From NCBI GenBank assembly GCA_963828705.1, contig CAWHGA010000032.1, positions 14,971 through 78,970 of the forward strand: a stretch of DNA of 64,000 nucleotides, read 5' to 3'. Shown piece after piece: positions 36,210 through 46,041 of this stretch (the first letter of the stretch is position 1; each line of letters starts with the position of its first letter). Below the pieces are notes generated by a model. It ran no database searches. It was not told where the DNA came from and saw only the letters and a list, made by a program, of their open reading frames with translations. The DNA comes from CAWDJT01 sp963828705. GTDB lineage: Bacteria; Desulfobacterota; Syntrophobacteria; Syntrophobacterales; Syntrophobacteraceae. Made by a program: the position numbers and the translations under genes.

Positions 36210-37381
36210 ATCCCTCTGCGCCACTGCGGGAGAACCTTGAACGGCGCGAGCGCTTTCGGCGCAAGGTGCTTGTTTCCCTGGGCGCCACAGGCAGCGAAAT
36301 CGACAAACTGCTCGGGTATGGTTGCAGCCGTTTCGTCGGCAGGGAAGCTCCTTCCCTCCCCCTCGCCGATGAGCCCTTTGTCCGCGCGTGGCATGACTAC
36401 GCGGAAGAGGCGGCCGGGCGCGGCGTTTTTCCGGTCCTGCGGGAAAAGCTGGTTCAGCTTCGCTTCCCGATCCGTGAAGGGATCAGTCGCGAGGATGGGT
36501 ACCGGGCCGCAACCCTCAGGGGAAATCTCCCCGATCCCGAACAGACTGCCCTGGAACTCGCCGATCCCGAGGGGCTGAAGCTGTTCCTCCACGAAACCCC
36601 GGCCGGGACGATTCCGGTGCTTACGGTCCGGGACAGGAGTGATTTTACCGCCCTTTTATGTGCTCTGTCCATGCGCAACGAGCCGGTGCCGGTGCCGGAA
36701 TCGAGGGGGGCGGCCATGATCTCCGGTCTGAACAACTGGGACCGGATCGCACGCCATCGTAGGGCCTGGGAGGCCGCCCACCCCTCCGAAGCAGCCGCGG
36801 ACCAATGGCCGGCGGAATTCTCCCTTCTCATTGCGCACAGGGAACTCTACCAGGACCGGCTCATCATCCTGAACGAGGGCGGATACAGCGGCGTGCCGGC
36901 GGAAATGGTCGGCATGACGGATAAAGTCTGGCGCAGGGCGTCGCTCGTTATCCGCCTGGAGCATGAATGCGTCCACTATTTCACGAAGCGGGTGTTCGGC
37001 TCCATGAAAGATGCCATCCACGATGAATTCATTGCCGACTATGCAGGCATCGCCGCGGCCGCCGGCTCCTTTCGAGCCGACTGGTTCCTGCTTTTCATGG
37101 GCCTGGAAGACTTCCCGAACTACCGCCAGGGTGGCAGGCTGCAGAACTACCTGGGCAATCCGCAGCCCGACGCCGGGGTGTTCACCATACTAAAGCGGCA
37201 GGTCAAGGAGGCTGCGGAGAATCTCGAACGCTTTGAGACAAGAATGCGGGCGGCCGAAGGCGCCGCCCGCCCCCGGCGCACCGAAATGCTTTTGGCCCTG
37301 GCTGCCTTGCACATGGAAGAGTTGGCCTCGGCCGACGCGGGGAGGTTTATTGAAGAAGAGCTAATGGCTGTCGGCCACTGA
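36206..37381 (+). CDS. Unrecognised protein with HExxH motif (putative metalloprotease) in the RiPP cluster
   Basis: A 391-residue protein overlapping the previous stop by four bases. It has no signal peptide. RLEHECVHYFTKR gives a zinc-protease-type HExxH (His253, Glu254, His257), followed 16-21 residues later by DEFIADYAG (Asp273, Glu274, Asp278) that could supply the third ligand. The C-terminus is helical. I do not recognise the family. Operon position suggests a job in this pathway, such as leader removal or cleavage of the anti-sigma partner; that is inference. Confidence 0.65.
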   Translation: MNPSAPLRENLERRERFRRKVLVSLGATGSEIDKLLGYGCSRFVGREAPSLPLADEPFVRAWHDYAEEAAGRGVFPVLREKLVQLRFPIREGISREDGYRAATLRGNLPDPEQTALELADPEGLKLFLHETPAGTIPVLTVRDRSDFTALLCALSMRNEPVPVPESRGAAMISGLNNWDRIARHRRAWEAAHPSEAAADQWPAEFSLLIAHRELYQDRLIILNEGGYSGVPAEMVGMTDKVWRRASLVIRLEHECVHYFTKRVFGSMKDAIHDEFIADYAGIAAAAGSFRADWFLLFMGLEDFPNYRQGGRLQNYLGNPQPDAGVFTILKRQVKEAAENLERFETRMRAAEGAARPRRTEMLLALAALHMEELASADAGRFIEEELMAVGH

Positions 37382-37395
37382 AGGGCAATGAACCT

Positions 37396-37421
37396 TGAAA
37401 CAAACCGGCTTTTTGTTCGTC
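37396..37421 (+). promoter_or_regulatory. ECF-type promoter P2 (precursor)
   Basis: TGAAAC (37396-37401), 16 bases, CGTC (37418-37421), matching P1 in spacing and in flanking bases. It lies about 255 bases before the precursor ATG, leaving a long untranslated leader in which I see no clear gene. Confidence 0.8.
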
Positions 37422-37677
37422 CAAGAGTAAAGAGGCGGCGGTATCCCGGTACGTGCACGGGCGGGTGAGCAGACGTTTCAGTGACCCGAGAGAAGCATGA
37501 CGGGAACACTAGGGCCGGCTGCCGTTCTCACACCCCGAGCGCGATTCGCTCCTTTGGCGGATGGGGGATACGTTATGAGTAGGCCGTACTCGGGCGCCCG
37601 CGGTTGGGTGGCTCGCGACTGTAGGCGAAACGGCGTTGTTGGGAAGAACCTTACATTTTCACAAAAGGAGAAACAGC

Positions 37678-38046
37678 ATGAACGAGGAAGAGAAAGCGAA
37701 AGAACACGCGGAAGAGCAGGCCAAGAAGATGGAGCAGCTTATCGCCAAGACATGGGCGGACGAAGGGTTCAAGCAGAGGCTCATGTCTAACCCGGCGGCA
37801 GTGCTCAAGGAGGCCGGTGTGGAGGTACCCGAAAACGTCGAAGTGCGAGCGGTGGAGGACACCGACAAGGTATTTCACCTGGTACTGCCGCCGAAGCCCT
37901 CGGACGATGAACTTTCGGAGGAGCAGCTAAGCCAGGCGGCAGGCGGGCATCATCATGGGTGTGGTTGTGGGCATGGTTGTGGGTGTGGGGGTGGGTGTGG
38001 GTGTGTCGTCTTTTTTCCCGCGTGTCGTCGGCGTTGCTGTTGCTGA
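37678..38046 (+). CDS. NHLP-leader RiPP (thiazole-type) precursor peptide
   Basis: A 122-residue precursor with a strong AAAAGGAG site. The 90-residue leader is of the nitrile-hydratase-alpha-like (NHLP) type: WADEGFKQRLMSNPAAVLKEAGVEVPENVEVRAVED, a VFHLVLPPKP strand, then ELSEEQLSQAAGG. Cleavage after Gly-Gly would release a 32-residue core: HHHGCGCGHGCGCGGGCGC, VVFFPACRRRCCC. It has ten Cys, no Ser and no Thr, so only thiazole or thiazoline rings can form. The neighbouring cyclodehydratase, dehydrogenase and C39 exporter fit this. The core DNA is a dense run of GGGTGTGGTTGT-like triplets, so its exact length deserves checking. Confidence 0.93.
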   Translation: MNEEEKAKEHAEEQAKKMEQLIAKTWADEGFKQRLMSNPAAVLKEAGVEVPENVEVRAVEDTDKVFHLVLPPKPSDDELSEEQLSQAAGGHHHGCGCGHGCGCGGGCGCVVFFPACRRRCCC

Positions 38047-38284
38047 TGGCGCAGAGAGGCGAGCACTCACGATGGGGCTATCCCTTGCGCGATTTGCGAT
38101 CCGGAAGTGTTGACATCTGACGCTGGCCGGGGGCCTCGGGGTAGCCTCGGCTCAGCGGAAGGGGGAGTGCGACGATCTGCAATTGTCTCAGGACAAAAAC
38201 CAGATAACGCCAGGCACCTCCATTATGGGACTCCTGCCCATCGACTCCGGCCAAAGCCAGCAGGCCGGGGAGTCATGTACTACC

Positions 38285-38306
38285 GGAGCCGACGATGGTC
38301 GGCTCC
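38285..38306 (+). terminator. Hairpin between precursor and biosynthesis genes
   Basis: A perfect 9-bp stem GGAGCCGAC / GTCGGCTCC closes the loop GATG. No T-run follows, so it may be a partial terminator or an mRNA-stabilising hairpin that keeps precursor levels above enzyme levels. The rest of 38047-38429 shows no supported gene. Confidence 0.5.
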
Positions 38307-38429
38307 TTACTCGTAAAACCGGCGAGCACGCGTCCCGGGGCGCTGAAGCCTTTCCGCAGAAGGGCACGGCTTCGCAGATGGGTGGACCGTGGGCCACAGA
38401 AAATCGAAACCGTTTTGAGGATATGAGTG

Positions 38430-40678
38430 ATGAGAAGACCTGTTTTCAAATCCCATCTGCAGGTAAGCGTCATTCCCGGTGAGGGGGTGCTGGTACTCTC
38501 CGATGACGGGAGCAGGGCTTTGCACGGGAAGGTGTATGAATTGCTCGCCCCGTTGATCGACGGCAGCCGAAACGCTGACGCACTCGTTGACGCACTTGCC
38601 GGGAAGGTGGGCGGGGCCAGGGTTTACTACGCCCTGATGCTGCTCGAAAAAAACGGCTACATTACCGAGAGCGACCCAGATACTCCGTTGAGGAAGGCAG
38701 CCTTCTGGCACGGCATGGGAATCGAACCGCGCGCCGCAATGGAGGCGCTCGAATCCAGGCGGGTGCGGGTACGTGCTGTGGGCGAGGCGGATGCGACCCC
38801 CTTGCACAAGGCGTTGGCGGAACTTGGGGTTGTTCTCGCCGAGGGGGAGACGGCGGATCTTGAGGTAGTGGTGACCGATGATTACCTGCGGGGGGAACTG
38901 GCCGCATTGAACGCCGCCTCGCTGGAAGCTGGCCGCCCCTGGCTGCTGGTCAAGCCGATCGGCCATGAACTTTGGGTCGGGCCGCTGTTCGTGCCCGGCA
39001 AAACCGGTTGCCACCGGTGTCTGGCCGACCGTTTGACGGGAAACCGACCAGTGCACCAGTTCGTGGCGGAAAAACACAACCTGCCAGGACCCTCTCCCGC
39101 GTCGTGGGCGGCTGTCCCGGCAACCATCAACGCCGCCTGCCAGCTTGCCGCCGTGGAGGTGGTTAAATTTATCGCGGGGGTGAAGGACGGGTTGGAAGGC
39201 AGGGTCCTGAGCCTGGACGTGCGCACCTGGGGCGCCGAGGGCCATGAGCTCCTCAGACATCCCGCCTGCCCGGCCTGCGGCGAGGGTGAAGCGGCCAAAA
39301 CCATGCCGGTCGAACTGGTCAACCGGAAAGTGACCTTTATGCAGGATGGCGGGCACCGCACCCGCGCGCCGGAGCAGACGCTGAAGAAATATCAGCACCT
39401 GGTGAGCCCGATCACCGGAGCGGTGGAGAGGCTTTTGCCGGTGCACAACGCGGATGGCCTCGTCCATGTGTACATGGCCGGCCACAATCATGCCTTCAAA
39501 ATGGAGTGCCTGAACTTTCTCAAGGCGAGCCTTCGCAATGCCAGCGCGGCAAGGGGGTTTCCGAAGCGCAGGCCAGGGCCAGCGCGCTGTGCGAGGCGAT
39601 TGAACGCTATTCGGGCGAGCGCACGGGTGGGGAGGTGATTGTGACCGCCAGCCTCCGGGAGATGCGTGACCGTTTCGGGGCCGATGCGATCCACCCCAAC
39701 GATGTGATGCGTTACAGCGACCGGCAACTGGCCGCACATAAGGCCTGGGACAAGAAGCAATCGAAGTTCAATCGGGTGCCCGAACCGCTGGACGAATCGG
39801 CGCAGATCGACTGGACGCCGGTGTGGTCACTGACCCATGCACGCCACAAGTATTTGCCGACTCAGTTGCTCTATTACCAGTCCAAGGCGGGTGCGGACTG
39901 CGACTCCTTCTATTGCATGAGCTGTTCCAACGGCAATGCCTCCGGGAACAATCTGGAGGAGGCTGTGCTGCAGGGGTTCTGCGAACTCGTGGAGAGGGAC
40001 GCGGTAGCGCTCTGGTGGTACAACCGCCTGCGAAAGCCTGGAGTGGCGGTGGAGAGCTTCGATGAGCCTTACCTGCTCGATCTCATCGGCTATTACCAGA
40101 CCCTCGGTCGAGAGGTCTGGGCGCTCGACATCACCAGCGATCTGGGCATCCCCTCCTTCGCAGCCGTCTCGCGCCTCTGTACCGGGCCGGAAGAGCGCAT
40201 CCTGTTTGGTCTCGGCTCCCATCTCGATGCGCGCATTGCCCTGCAGCGCGCCTTTGCCGAAATGAACCAGATGCTCGGCCTGGCCGAAGGGGGCGAGGTG
40301 GGCAAACTCCTTATAGAGGACGAGGAAACCGTATCATGGCTCAAAACCGCCACCCTGGCCAACCAGCCTTACATGGCGCCGGATGAAACGATTGCGGCCA
40401 GACGACGCGAGGACCACCCGTCCCTCTACAGCGGCGATCTACTGAAGGACATACTGCTGTGCCGGCGCATCGTAGAGGAAAAGGGAATGGAAGTGATGGT
40501 GCTCGATCAGACCCGGCCGGACGTGAAAATGCCCGTGGTGAAAGTGATCGTGCCGGGTCTGCGCCATTTCTGGGCGCGTTTTGCCCCTGGACGGCTCTAC
40601 GACGTGCCGGTGGAGATGGGCTGGCTGACCCGGCCCCTGGCGGAAGAAGAACTCAATCCTAATCCGATGTTCTTTTGA
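38430..40678 (+). CDS. Fused ThiF-like/YcaO azoline cyclodehydratase (TOMM), frame-disrupted
   Basis: About 749 residues when repaired. The N-terminal half is the E1/ThiF-like leader-binding partner: VSVIPGEGVLVLSDDGSRAL, GCHRC (about 194) and CPAC (about 280) zinc Cys pairs. The C-terminal half is the YcaO enzyme, with ATP motif SNGNASGNNLEEAVLQGFCE then LVERDA, and a Pro-rich C-terminus (LNPNPMFF) like the PxPxP end of azoline-forming YcaOs. It would turn core Cys residues into thiazolines using ATP. The frame breaks near 39545 (SAARG versus SAGKGVSEAQA), needing one extra G. Both halves are otherwise complete. Confidence 0.88.
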
Positions 40679-40712
40679 TTCAGACGCCACTCCGCTGCCC
40701 AGGGGAGGAATT

Positions 40713-42132
40713 ATGTTGCAGGCCTATGTGCTTTCGTTTGCGAAAGGGGTCACTGTCGATGCTCCGTCGGCCGATCGCATCGTCATCGAGATGCCCGTCA
40801 CCTACAGGCAGTATACCTTTAAGGGCCTTTCCCCCGGACTCAGGCAGGCGATCGAGGTCCTCTCCTCGACCGGGGCCACGGAAGATGAACTTGCCCGCCT
40901 GGTCCAGGAAACAGATGGGACGAGCACGCTCGCTCGGCTCTACTACTACCTGTTGATCTTTGCCGAACGCCGGATTCTCAGCTATGGCATTTTCCGCGAC
41001 GGCCGGCCGCTCGCCATCCTTGCCCCCACCTCCGGTTCCTTCAAATTTTCTCCCGCTCCGGTTGATCCTCAGTCCAGGTACACCCTTTCGAGGTTTGCCT
41101 ATCTTCACCGGGAACGGAAGTGACCTGATCCTGGAGTCTCCCCTGGCCCACGGCAAGATTACCCTGCACGGATGGGAGGGTGCGGCGGTTGCAGCCGAAC
41201 TCGCAGAGCCACGGACTCTCGGATCGCTGTGCGATTTGCTGCAAGGCATACCACGCGACGCCGTTGCGCTGTTTCTGGAAATGTTTCTTGGCGCCGGATT
41301 TGTGTTCGAGCTGAAACCCGACGAGCCTTACCCGGGGGAAAGCGAGGCCCTGACGCAGTGGGAATTTCACGATCTTCTCTTTCATGTCAGAAGCCGAATG
41401 GGAAGGCATGCCAACCCGTTCGGAGGAACGTACCGCTTCTACACCAAGATCGAGCCCCTGCCGGCGGTAAAGAAGTTCGACGCACTGGAGACCATCGATC
41501 TGTACCGACCGGACATGAGTGCGCTGGAGCTGGAGGATTTTCCGTTCACATTGGTTCTGGAAGAGAGAAAATCCATCCGGGAATATGGGGAGCGGCCAAT
41601 CACCGACCGCCAGCTGGGGGAGTTCCTTTACCGCTCGGCAAGGGTAAAGGACCTGATGAGGACGGAATTCCAGGAGCTCAGCAGCAGGCCGTACCCCGGA
41701 GCGGGCGCCATTTACGAGCTCGAGCTCTATATAAGCGTGGGCTCGTGCGAGAACCTCTCCCCCGGTCTCTATCACTACTGCCCGAAAAACCATCGCCTTG
41801 AAAAGATCTGCGGCTTGACGGAAGCGGTCGATACGCTCTTGAAAGATGCCGCGGGCTCGGCCGGAATCGACGAAATGCCCCCCCAGGTCCTGATTACGAT
41901 CGCTGCCAGGTTCCAGCGGCTCTCCTGGAAGTATGAATCCCTGGCTTATAGTGTCCTCTTGAAAGACGTAGGGGTTCTCAACCAGACCATGTACCTGGTG
42001 GCAACGGCGATGGACCTGGCGCCCTGCGCCATCGGGGGAGGGGATTCGGATCTTTTCGCCCGGGCGGCCGGGCTCGATTATTACGCCGAAACGTCGGTGG
42101 GGGAGTTCTTGCTCGGAAGCAAAAGGATCTGA
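40713..42132 (+). CDS. SagB-type FMN azoline dehydrogenase (TOMM), frame-disrupted
   Basis: SagB enzymes oxidise azolines to aromatic azoles with FMN. The first part (YVLSFAKGVTV ... LSRFAYLHRE) is the accessory N-terminal domain. One base later, near 41115, the frame continues as GSDLILESPLAHGKITLHGW and the nitroreductase-fold domain: VLEERKSIREYGERPITDRQLGEFLYRSARVK, RPYPGAGAIYELELYI, YSVLLKDVGVLNQTMYLVATAMDLAPCAIGGGD. Repaired length is about 472 residues. The start at 40713 follows GGGGAGGAATT. It follows the cyclodehydratase directly. Confidence 0.88.
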
Positions 42133-42349
42133 TTATCCCTTGAATTCTCACTTGATGAAATTTGTTCAACCTGGTTCCAGGCAATGATGGTCTTCCCCAA
42201 TTATGAGTTCGGATCATGATCGCTTTTGTCAATTGGTTTTGAATTTGACCATCAGGTCGACATTGTGCTAGAAGTCGAGCAGGAAGACCTGGGAAACAGT
42301 GGAAATACGGCCACATACCGAGGATTCTCCACTGTCCTGATCACAATCC

Positions 42350-42919
42350 ATGCACATTCCCAAAGAGGTCCGAGGCTATATGCGAACGGTTTTATTTCTC
42401 TTCGGCCATTTGATTGATGAAGACGCGGACTGGCTGGCTAATGTTGGAATAGTCGAGAAAGTGAGCGCGGGAGAAATACTTATCGTGGAACACAGGCAAA
42501 TAGAGAATATTTTCATTGTCTTAGAAGGGATTCTTGGCGTTTACCGCTCAAAATCATGGCTCGCGACTGCAAAACTCCAATCGGGTGATGTCGTGGGGGA
42601 AATGTCATTTATCGATGCAACCCCTCCGTCTGCTACTGTAAGAGCCGATCAGAATTCGTTGGTTCTCAGGATCCCTAGAACTGTGCTCCAGACTAAAATT
42701 GATGAGGATCAAGGGTTTGCCGCACGTTTCTATCGATCCATGGCGATGTTTTTATCGGATCGGTTGAGGAGTACAATGCGTAAGCTGACACAACTCCAGG
42801 GGGAGAAAACGGATGAAGATGGCCTCACGGAAGATGAATTAGACCCGCACGTACTTGATACTGTCTCCTTTGCCGGAAACCGCTTTGACAGAATGCTGAA
42901 GAAACTCAAGAGAGCATAG
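42350..42919 (+). CDS. Cyclic-nucleotide-binding-domain protein of the RiPP cluster
   Basis: A 189-residue protein with one cNMP-binding beta-roll (VEKVSAGEILIVEHRQIENIFIVLEGILGVY ... LQSGDVVGEMSFIDATPPSATVRA) and a C-terminal helix bundle, but no DNA-binding helix-turn-helix. Such stand-alone domains are regularly found in NHLP export clusters and probably interact with the transporter. The motif GEMSFIDATPPSATVR is like the phosphate-binding cassette of Crp. The gap 42133-42349 shows no gene. Confidence 0.8.
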   Translation: MHIPKEVRGYMRTVLFLFGHLIDEDADWLANVGIVEKVSAGEILIVEHRQIENIFIVLEGILGVYRSKSWLATAKLQSGDVVGEMSFIDATPPSATVRADQNSLVLRIPRTVLQTKIDEDQGFAARFYRSMAMFLSDRLRSTMRKLTQLQGEKTDEDGLTEDELDPHVLDTVSFAGNRFDRMLKKLKRA

Positions 42920-43144
42920 AATTATAATACAAGATGTGGGCAAGAAGTTTCTCCGAAGGCAACGGCGATTTTTCTCTGGAAAACATCCCTGCCAGATATT
43001 TTTCATCAGGCGCGTTCCTGACATCCAGACTTAACTCATTTCTAAGCACACCCAAAGCGGCGGTTCCCATTGTCGAAATCCCTAAATATCGATTGTGTTT
43101 ACCGGATTGAATGGTTCCGGACAGGACGGGAGCATAGTTAGCCA

Positions 43145-43795
43145 ATGAGCGAAATATATCGCAAGGCTGCGTTGGAAAGATTATCGTCTCCGGAGGAATT
43201 GGATTCATTGATGCAGGTGACGACTCCCAAAGGTTGGCTTGCCCTTCTCTCCTTGGGGGGTCTGATACTTGTCGCTCTTTTATGGGGAATCTCCGGAAGG
43301 ATACCCACCAAGGTCTTGGGCCAGGGAATGATTCTCGCGCGCATCGGTGACACGGCCAATGACCTTGAAGCCGTCGTGTACCTCTCCCCCATCGATGGGA
43401 AAAAAGTTCGACCTGGGATGAAAATCCTTATCTCTCCTGCGACGACTCGACTGGAAGAAAGCGGATCCATCCTGGGAATTGTCAGTCGGGTCTCCGAATC
43501 TCCCGCCACGCCTGAGGCGATGATGCGCACCCTGCAAAACGAGAACCTGGTCGCGGCGCTTTCTTCCGACTCCGAGCCCGTTGAAATCTATGCCGACCTG
43601 ACACCCGACCCGGACACGGTGACCGGTTATAGATGGTCGACCGGGAAAGGCCCCTCGATGACAATCGAGAGCCGGACACAGTGCCATGCAGCGGTCATCG
43701 TTGAGGAGCAGTCTCCTTTAAGTTTGTCGATTCCTTTGCTGAGCAGGCGTCTTCCGGGGCGCAGCGAGGACGGGACCAAGGGAATCAAAAAATGA
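43145..43795 (+). CDS. NHLP bacteriocin system secretion protein (HlyD-like membrane fusion)
   Basis: A 216-residue protein with one transmembrane helix near residue 32-50 (GWLALLSLGGLILVALLWGIS), preceded by the family start ALERLSSPEELDSLMQVT, followed by a periplasmic part with LSPIDGKKVRPGMKILISPATT. It is shorter than classical HlyD and lacks the long coiled coil, as is normal for NHLP adaptors. It overlaps the exporter gene by four bases. Upstream, 42920-43144 shows no gene. Confidence 0.85.
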   Translation: MSEIYRKAALERLSSPEELDSLMQVTTPKGWLALLSLGGLILVALLWGISGRIPTKVLGQGMILARIGDTANDLEAVVYLSPIDGKKVRPGMKILISPATTRLEESGSILGIVSRVSESPATPEAMMRTLQNENLVAALSSDSEPVEIYADLTPDPDTVTGYRWSTGKGPSMTIESRTQCHAAVIVEEQSPLSLSIPLLSRRLPGRSEDGTKGIKK

Positions 43796-45984
43796 TCAAG
43801 CAGCCGTTGAGGGGATGGAACGATATCCGCGTAAAGACCCCCACTGTCTTGCAGATGGAGGCGACCGAGTGTGGAGCGGCGTCTTTGGCCATCCTGATGG
43901 CCTATTACGGCAGAATCGTTCCGCTCGAAGAGCTCCGTTCTGAATGCGGCGTAACGCGGGATGGGAGCAAAGCCAGCAATATAGCCAAAGCAGCCCGGAA
44001 ATATGGATTTACTGCGAAAGGTTTCCGCAAGGAACCAGGAGGTCTGAAAGACCTCGCTCTGCCAATGATCCTGTTCTGGAATTTCAATCATTTTGTCGTG
44101 CTGGAGGGAATCAGGAAGGGTAAGGTCTACTTGAATGATCCGGGTTTGGGCCCCAGGGTGATAACGCAAGAAGAGTTGGATCAGGCTTTTACCGGCGTAG
44201 TCCTCACTTTCGAACCCACTCCCGAATTCAGGCAGGGCGGAACCAGGCCCAGTCTCGTGCGTGCGCTCAAACAGCGTCTTTCGCGTTCAAAATCAGCCCT
44301 GGCTTATGTCATCCTGGCGGGTCTTTTCCTGGTCATCCCGGGTCTGGTGATTCCCACCTTTTCGAAAGTATTCATCGACCGTATCCTCGTCGGGCAGTCA
44401 TTCGATTGGCTCGAGCCGCTCCTCATCGGAATGGGCCTGACAGCTCTCTTGAGAGCAGGGCTCACATGGCTGCAGGAATCTTATCTTCTGCGATTTGAGA
44501 CCAAACTTGCGGTGAGCGCCTCCGCTCAATTCTTTCACCATGTTTTCAGGCTGCCGATAGATTTTTTTGCTCAACGATACGGTGGTGAAATTGGGTCCCG
44601 GATTCGTCTCAATGACAAAGTGGCTCAAATCCTTTCAGGGGAGTTGGCTACCAACGCGCTCAACCTGCTCATGATTCTTTTCTACGCCGTTTTGATGTTT
44701 CAATACGACATCGGGTTGACGCTGGCCGGGATTTCAATAGCCCTTTTCAACCTGCTTGCCCTTAGGCTCGTCTCCCGAAAAAGGGTCGACATCAATCAGC
44801 GGTTGCTCCAGGAGGAAGGAAAACTGCTCGGGACCACCATGAGCGGGCTGCAGATGATCGAAACCCTCAAGGCTAGCGGCGGAGAATCCGATTTCTTCGC
44901 CCAGTGGGCGGGATACCAGGCCAAGGTAATGACCGCTCAACAGAAGATGGGGTTTTCGACACAGTTCCTTTGCGCCGTCCCTCCCCTGCTGATGGCCATC
45001 AATAATGTGGCCATTCTGGGGCTTGGCGGAATACGGGTGATGGATGGACATTTGAGCATTGGCATGCTGGTGGCCTATCAAAGTCTGATGATGAGTTTTC
45101 TGGAGCCGGTCAATTCAATGGTCAACCTGGGGAGCAAACTGCAGGAGACTGATGGCGATTTGAAGCGCCTCGATGACGTGTTCCATTATCCACGGGACCA
45201 ACGCTTCTCCAAGGATCCTGGCAGTGATGGAGATGTTCCCCCGGCTCAATCTCCGACAAAGCTTTCGGGCCGCCTCGATCTGGTGAAGGTCACCTTCGGG
45301 TACGGTAAACTGGATCCCCCTTTGATCGAGGACTTCAATTTGACATTGACGCCCGGAGCCCGTGTCGCTCTGGTTGGAGGATCGGGTTCGGGCAAGTCAA
45401 CCGTTGCCAAGCTGGTGGCGGGTCTCTATGAACCCTGGAGCGGAGAGATTCTTTTTGACGGAAAACCGCGCCATCACTATCCCGGTCGGCTATTGAGCAA
45501 TTCAATAGGAGTTGTGGACCAGGATATTTTTCTGTTCGGCGGCTCAATGCGAGAAAACCTGACCCTGTGGGATGAGACCCTCTCGGAAGCCCGCATCGTG
45601 CGTGCTGCGAAGGAAGCGTTGATTCATGACGATATAGCCGCGCGTTCCGGCGGCTATGACCTGTCGGTAGCGGAAGGGGGCGGCAATTTCAGCGGTGGCC
45701 AGCGCCAGCGCATGGAAATTGCCAGAACCCTGGTGGCGGACCCGGTCATTCTGATTCTGGATGAAGCCACCAGCGCGCTGGACCCGAATACGGAAAAGAT
45801 CATCGACGACAACATCCGGCGCCGCGGCTACACTTGCCTGATCATCGCCCATCGGTTGAGCACCATTCGGGACTGTGACGAGATCATCGTGCTGGATGGA
45901 GGGAAAGTGGTCCAGCGCGGCACACACGATGAAATGATCAAAATTGATGGCCCATACGCGGAATTGATCAGATCGGAAGGATAA
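43792..45984 (+). CDS. NHLP exporter: C39 peptidase / permease / ATPase
   Basis: A 730-residue peptidase-containing ABC transporter. The N-terminal C39 protease has VLQMEATECGAASLAILMAYYG (catalytic Cys27), His100 in FNHFVVLEG and Asp116 in NDPGLG. It would cut the precursor after Gly-Gly during export. The membrane domain spans about 160-430. The ATPase has GGSGSGKST (about 529), FSGGQRQRMEIA and ILDEATSALD. The frame is intact. Product handling: cyclised precursor in, leaderless product out. Confidence 0.93.
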   Translation: MIKQPLRGWNDIRVKTPTVLQMEATECGAASLAILMAYYGRIVPLEELRSECGVTRDGSKASNIAKAARKYGFTAKGFRKEPGGLKDLALPMILFWNFNHFVVLEGIRKGKVYLNDPGLGPRVITQEELDQAFTGVVLTFEPTPEFRQGGTRPSLVRALKQRLSRSKSALAYVILAGLFLVIPGLVIPTFSKVFIDRILVGQSFDWLEPLLIGMGLTALLRAGLTWLQESYLLRFETKLAVSASAQFFHHVFRLPIDFFAQRYGGEIGSRIRLNDKVAQILSGELATNALNLLMILFYAVLMFQYDIGLTLAGISIALFNLLALRLVSRKRVDINQRLLQEEGKLLGTTMSGLQMIETLKASGGESDFFAQWAGYQAKVMTAQQKMGFSTQFLCAVPPLLMAINNVAILGLGGIRVMDGHLSIGMLVAYQSLMMSFLEPVNSMVNLGSKLQETDGDLKRLDDVFHYPRDQRFSKDPGSDGDVPPAQSPTKLSGRLDLVKVTFGYGKLDPPLIEDFNLTLTPGARVALVGGSGSGKSTVAKLVAGLYEPWSGEILFDGKPRHHYPGRLLSNSIGVVDQDIFLFGGSMRENLTLWDETLSEARIVRAAKEALIHDDIAARSGGYDLSVAEGGGNFSGGQRQRMEIARTLVADPVILILDEATSALDPNTEKIIDDNIRRRGYTCLIIAHRLSTIRDCDEIIVLDGGKVVQRGTHDEMIKIDGPYAELIRSEG

Positions 45985-46041
45985 TTCCGGGCGCATGCCG
46001 GCGCATAATCCCGGAAGAAAACCCCTGATGGCGAAAAATTC

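Noticed and set aside
38183..38482. Small gene between the precursor and the cyclodehydratase
   Set aside because: It starts at a TTG without a ribosome site, overlaps a hairpin and the next gene, and has no precursor-like leader or motif.
42906..43208. Minus-strand 100-residue frame before the membrane-fusion gene
   Set aside because: There is no family signature, and it would oppose the operon and overlap the start of the next gene.
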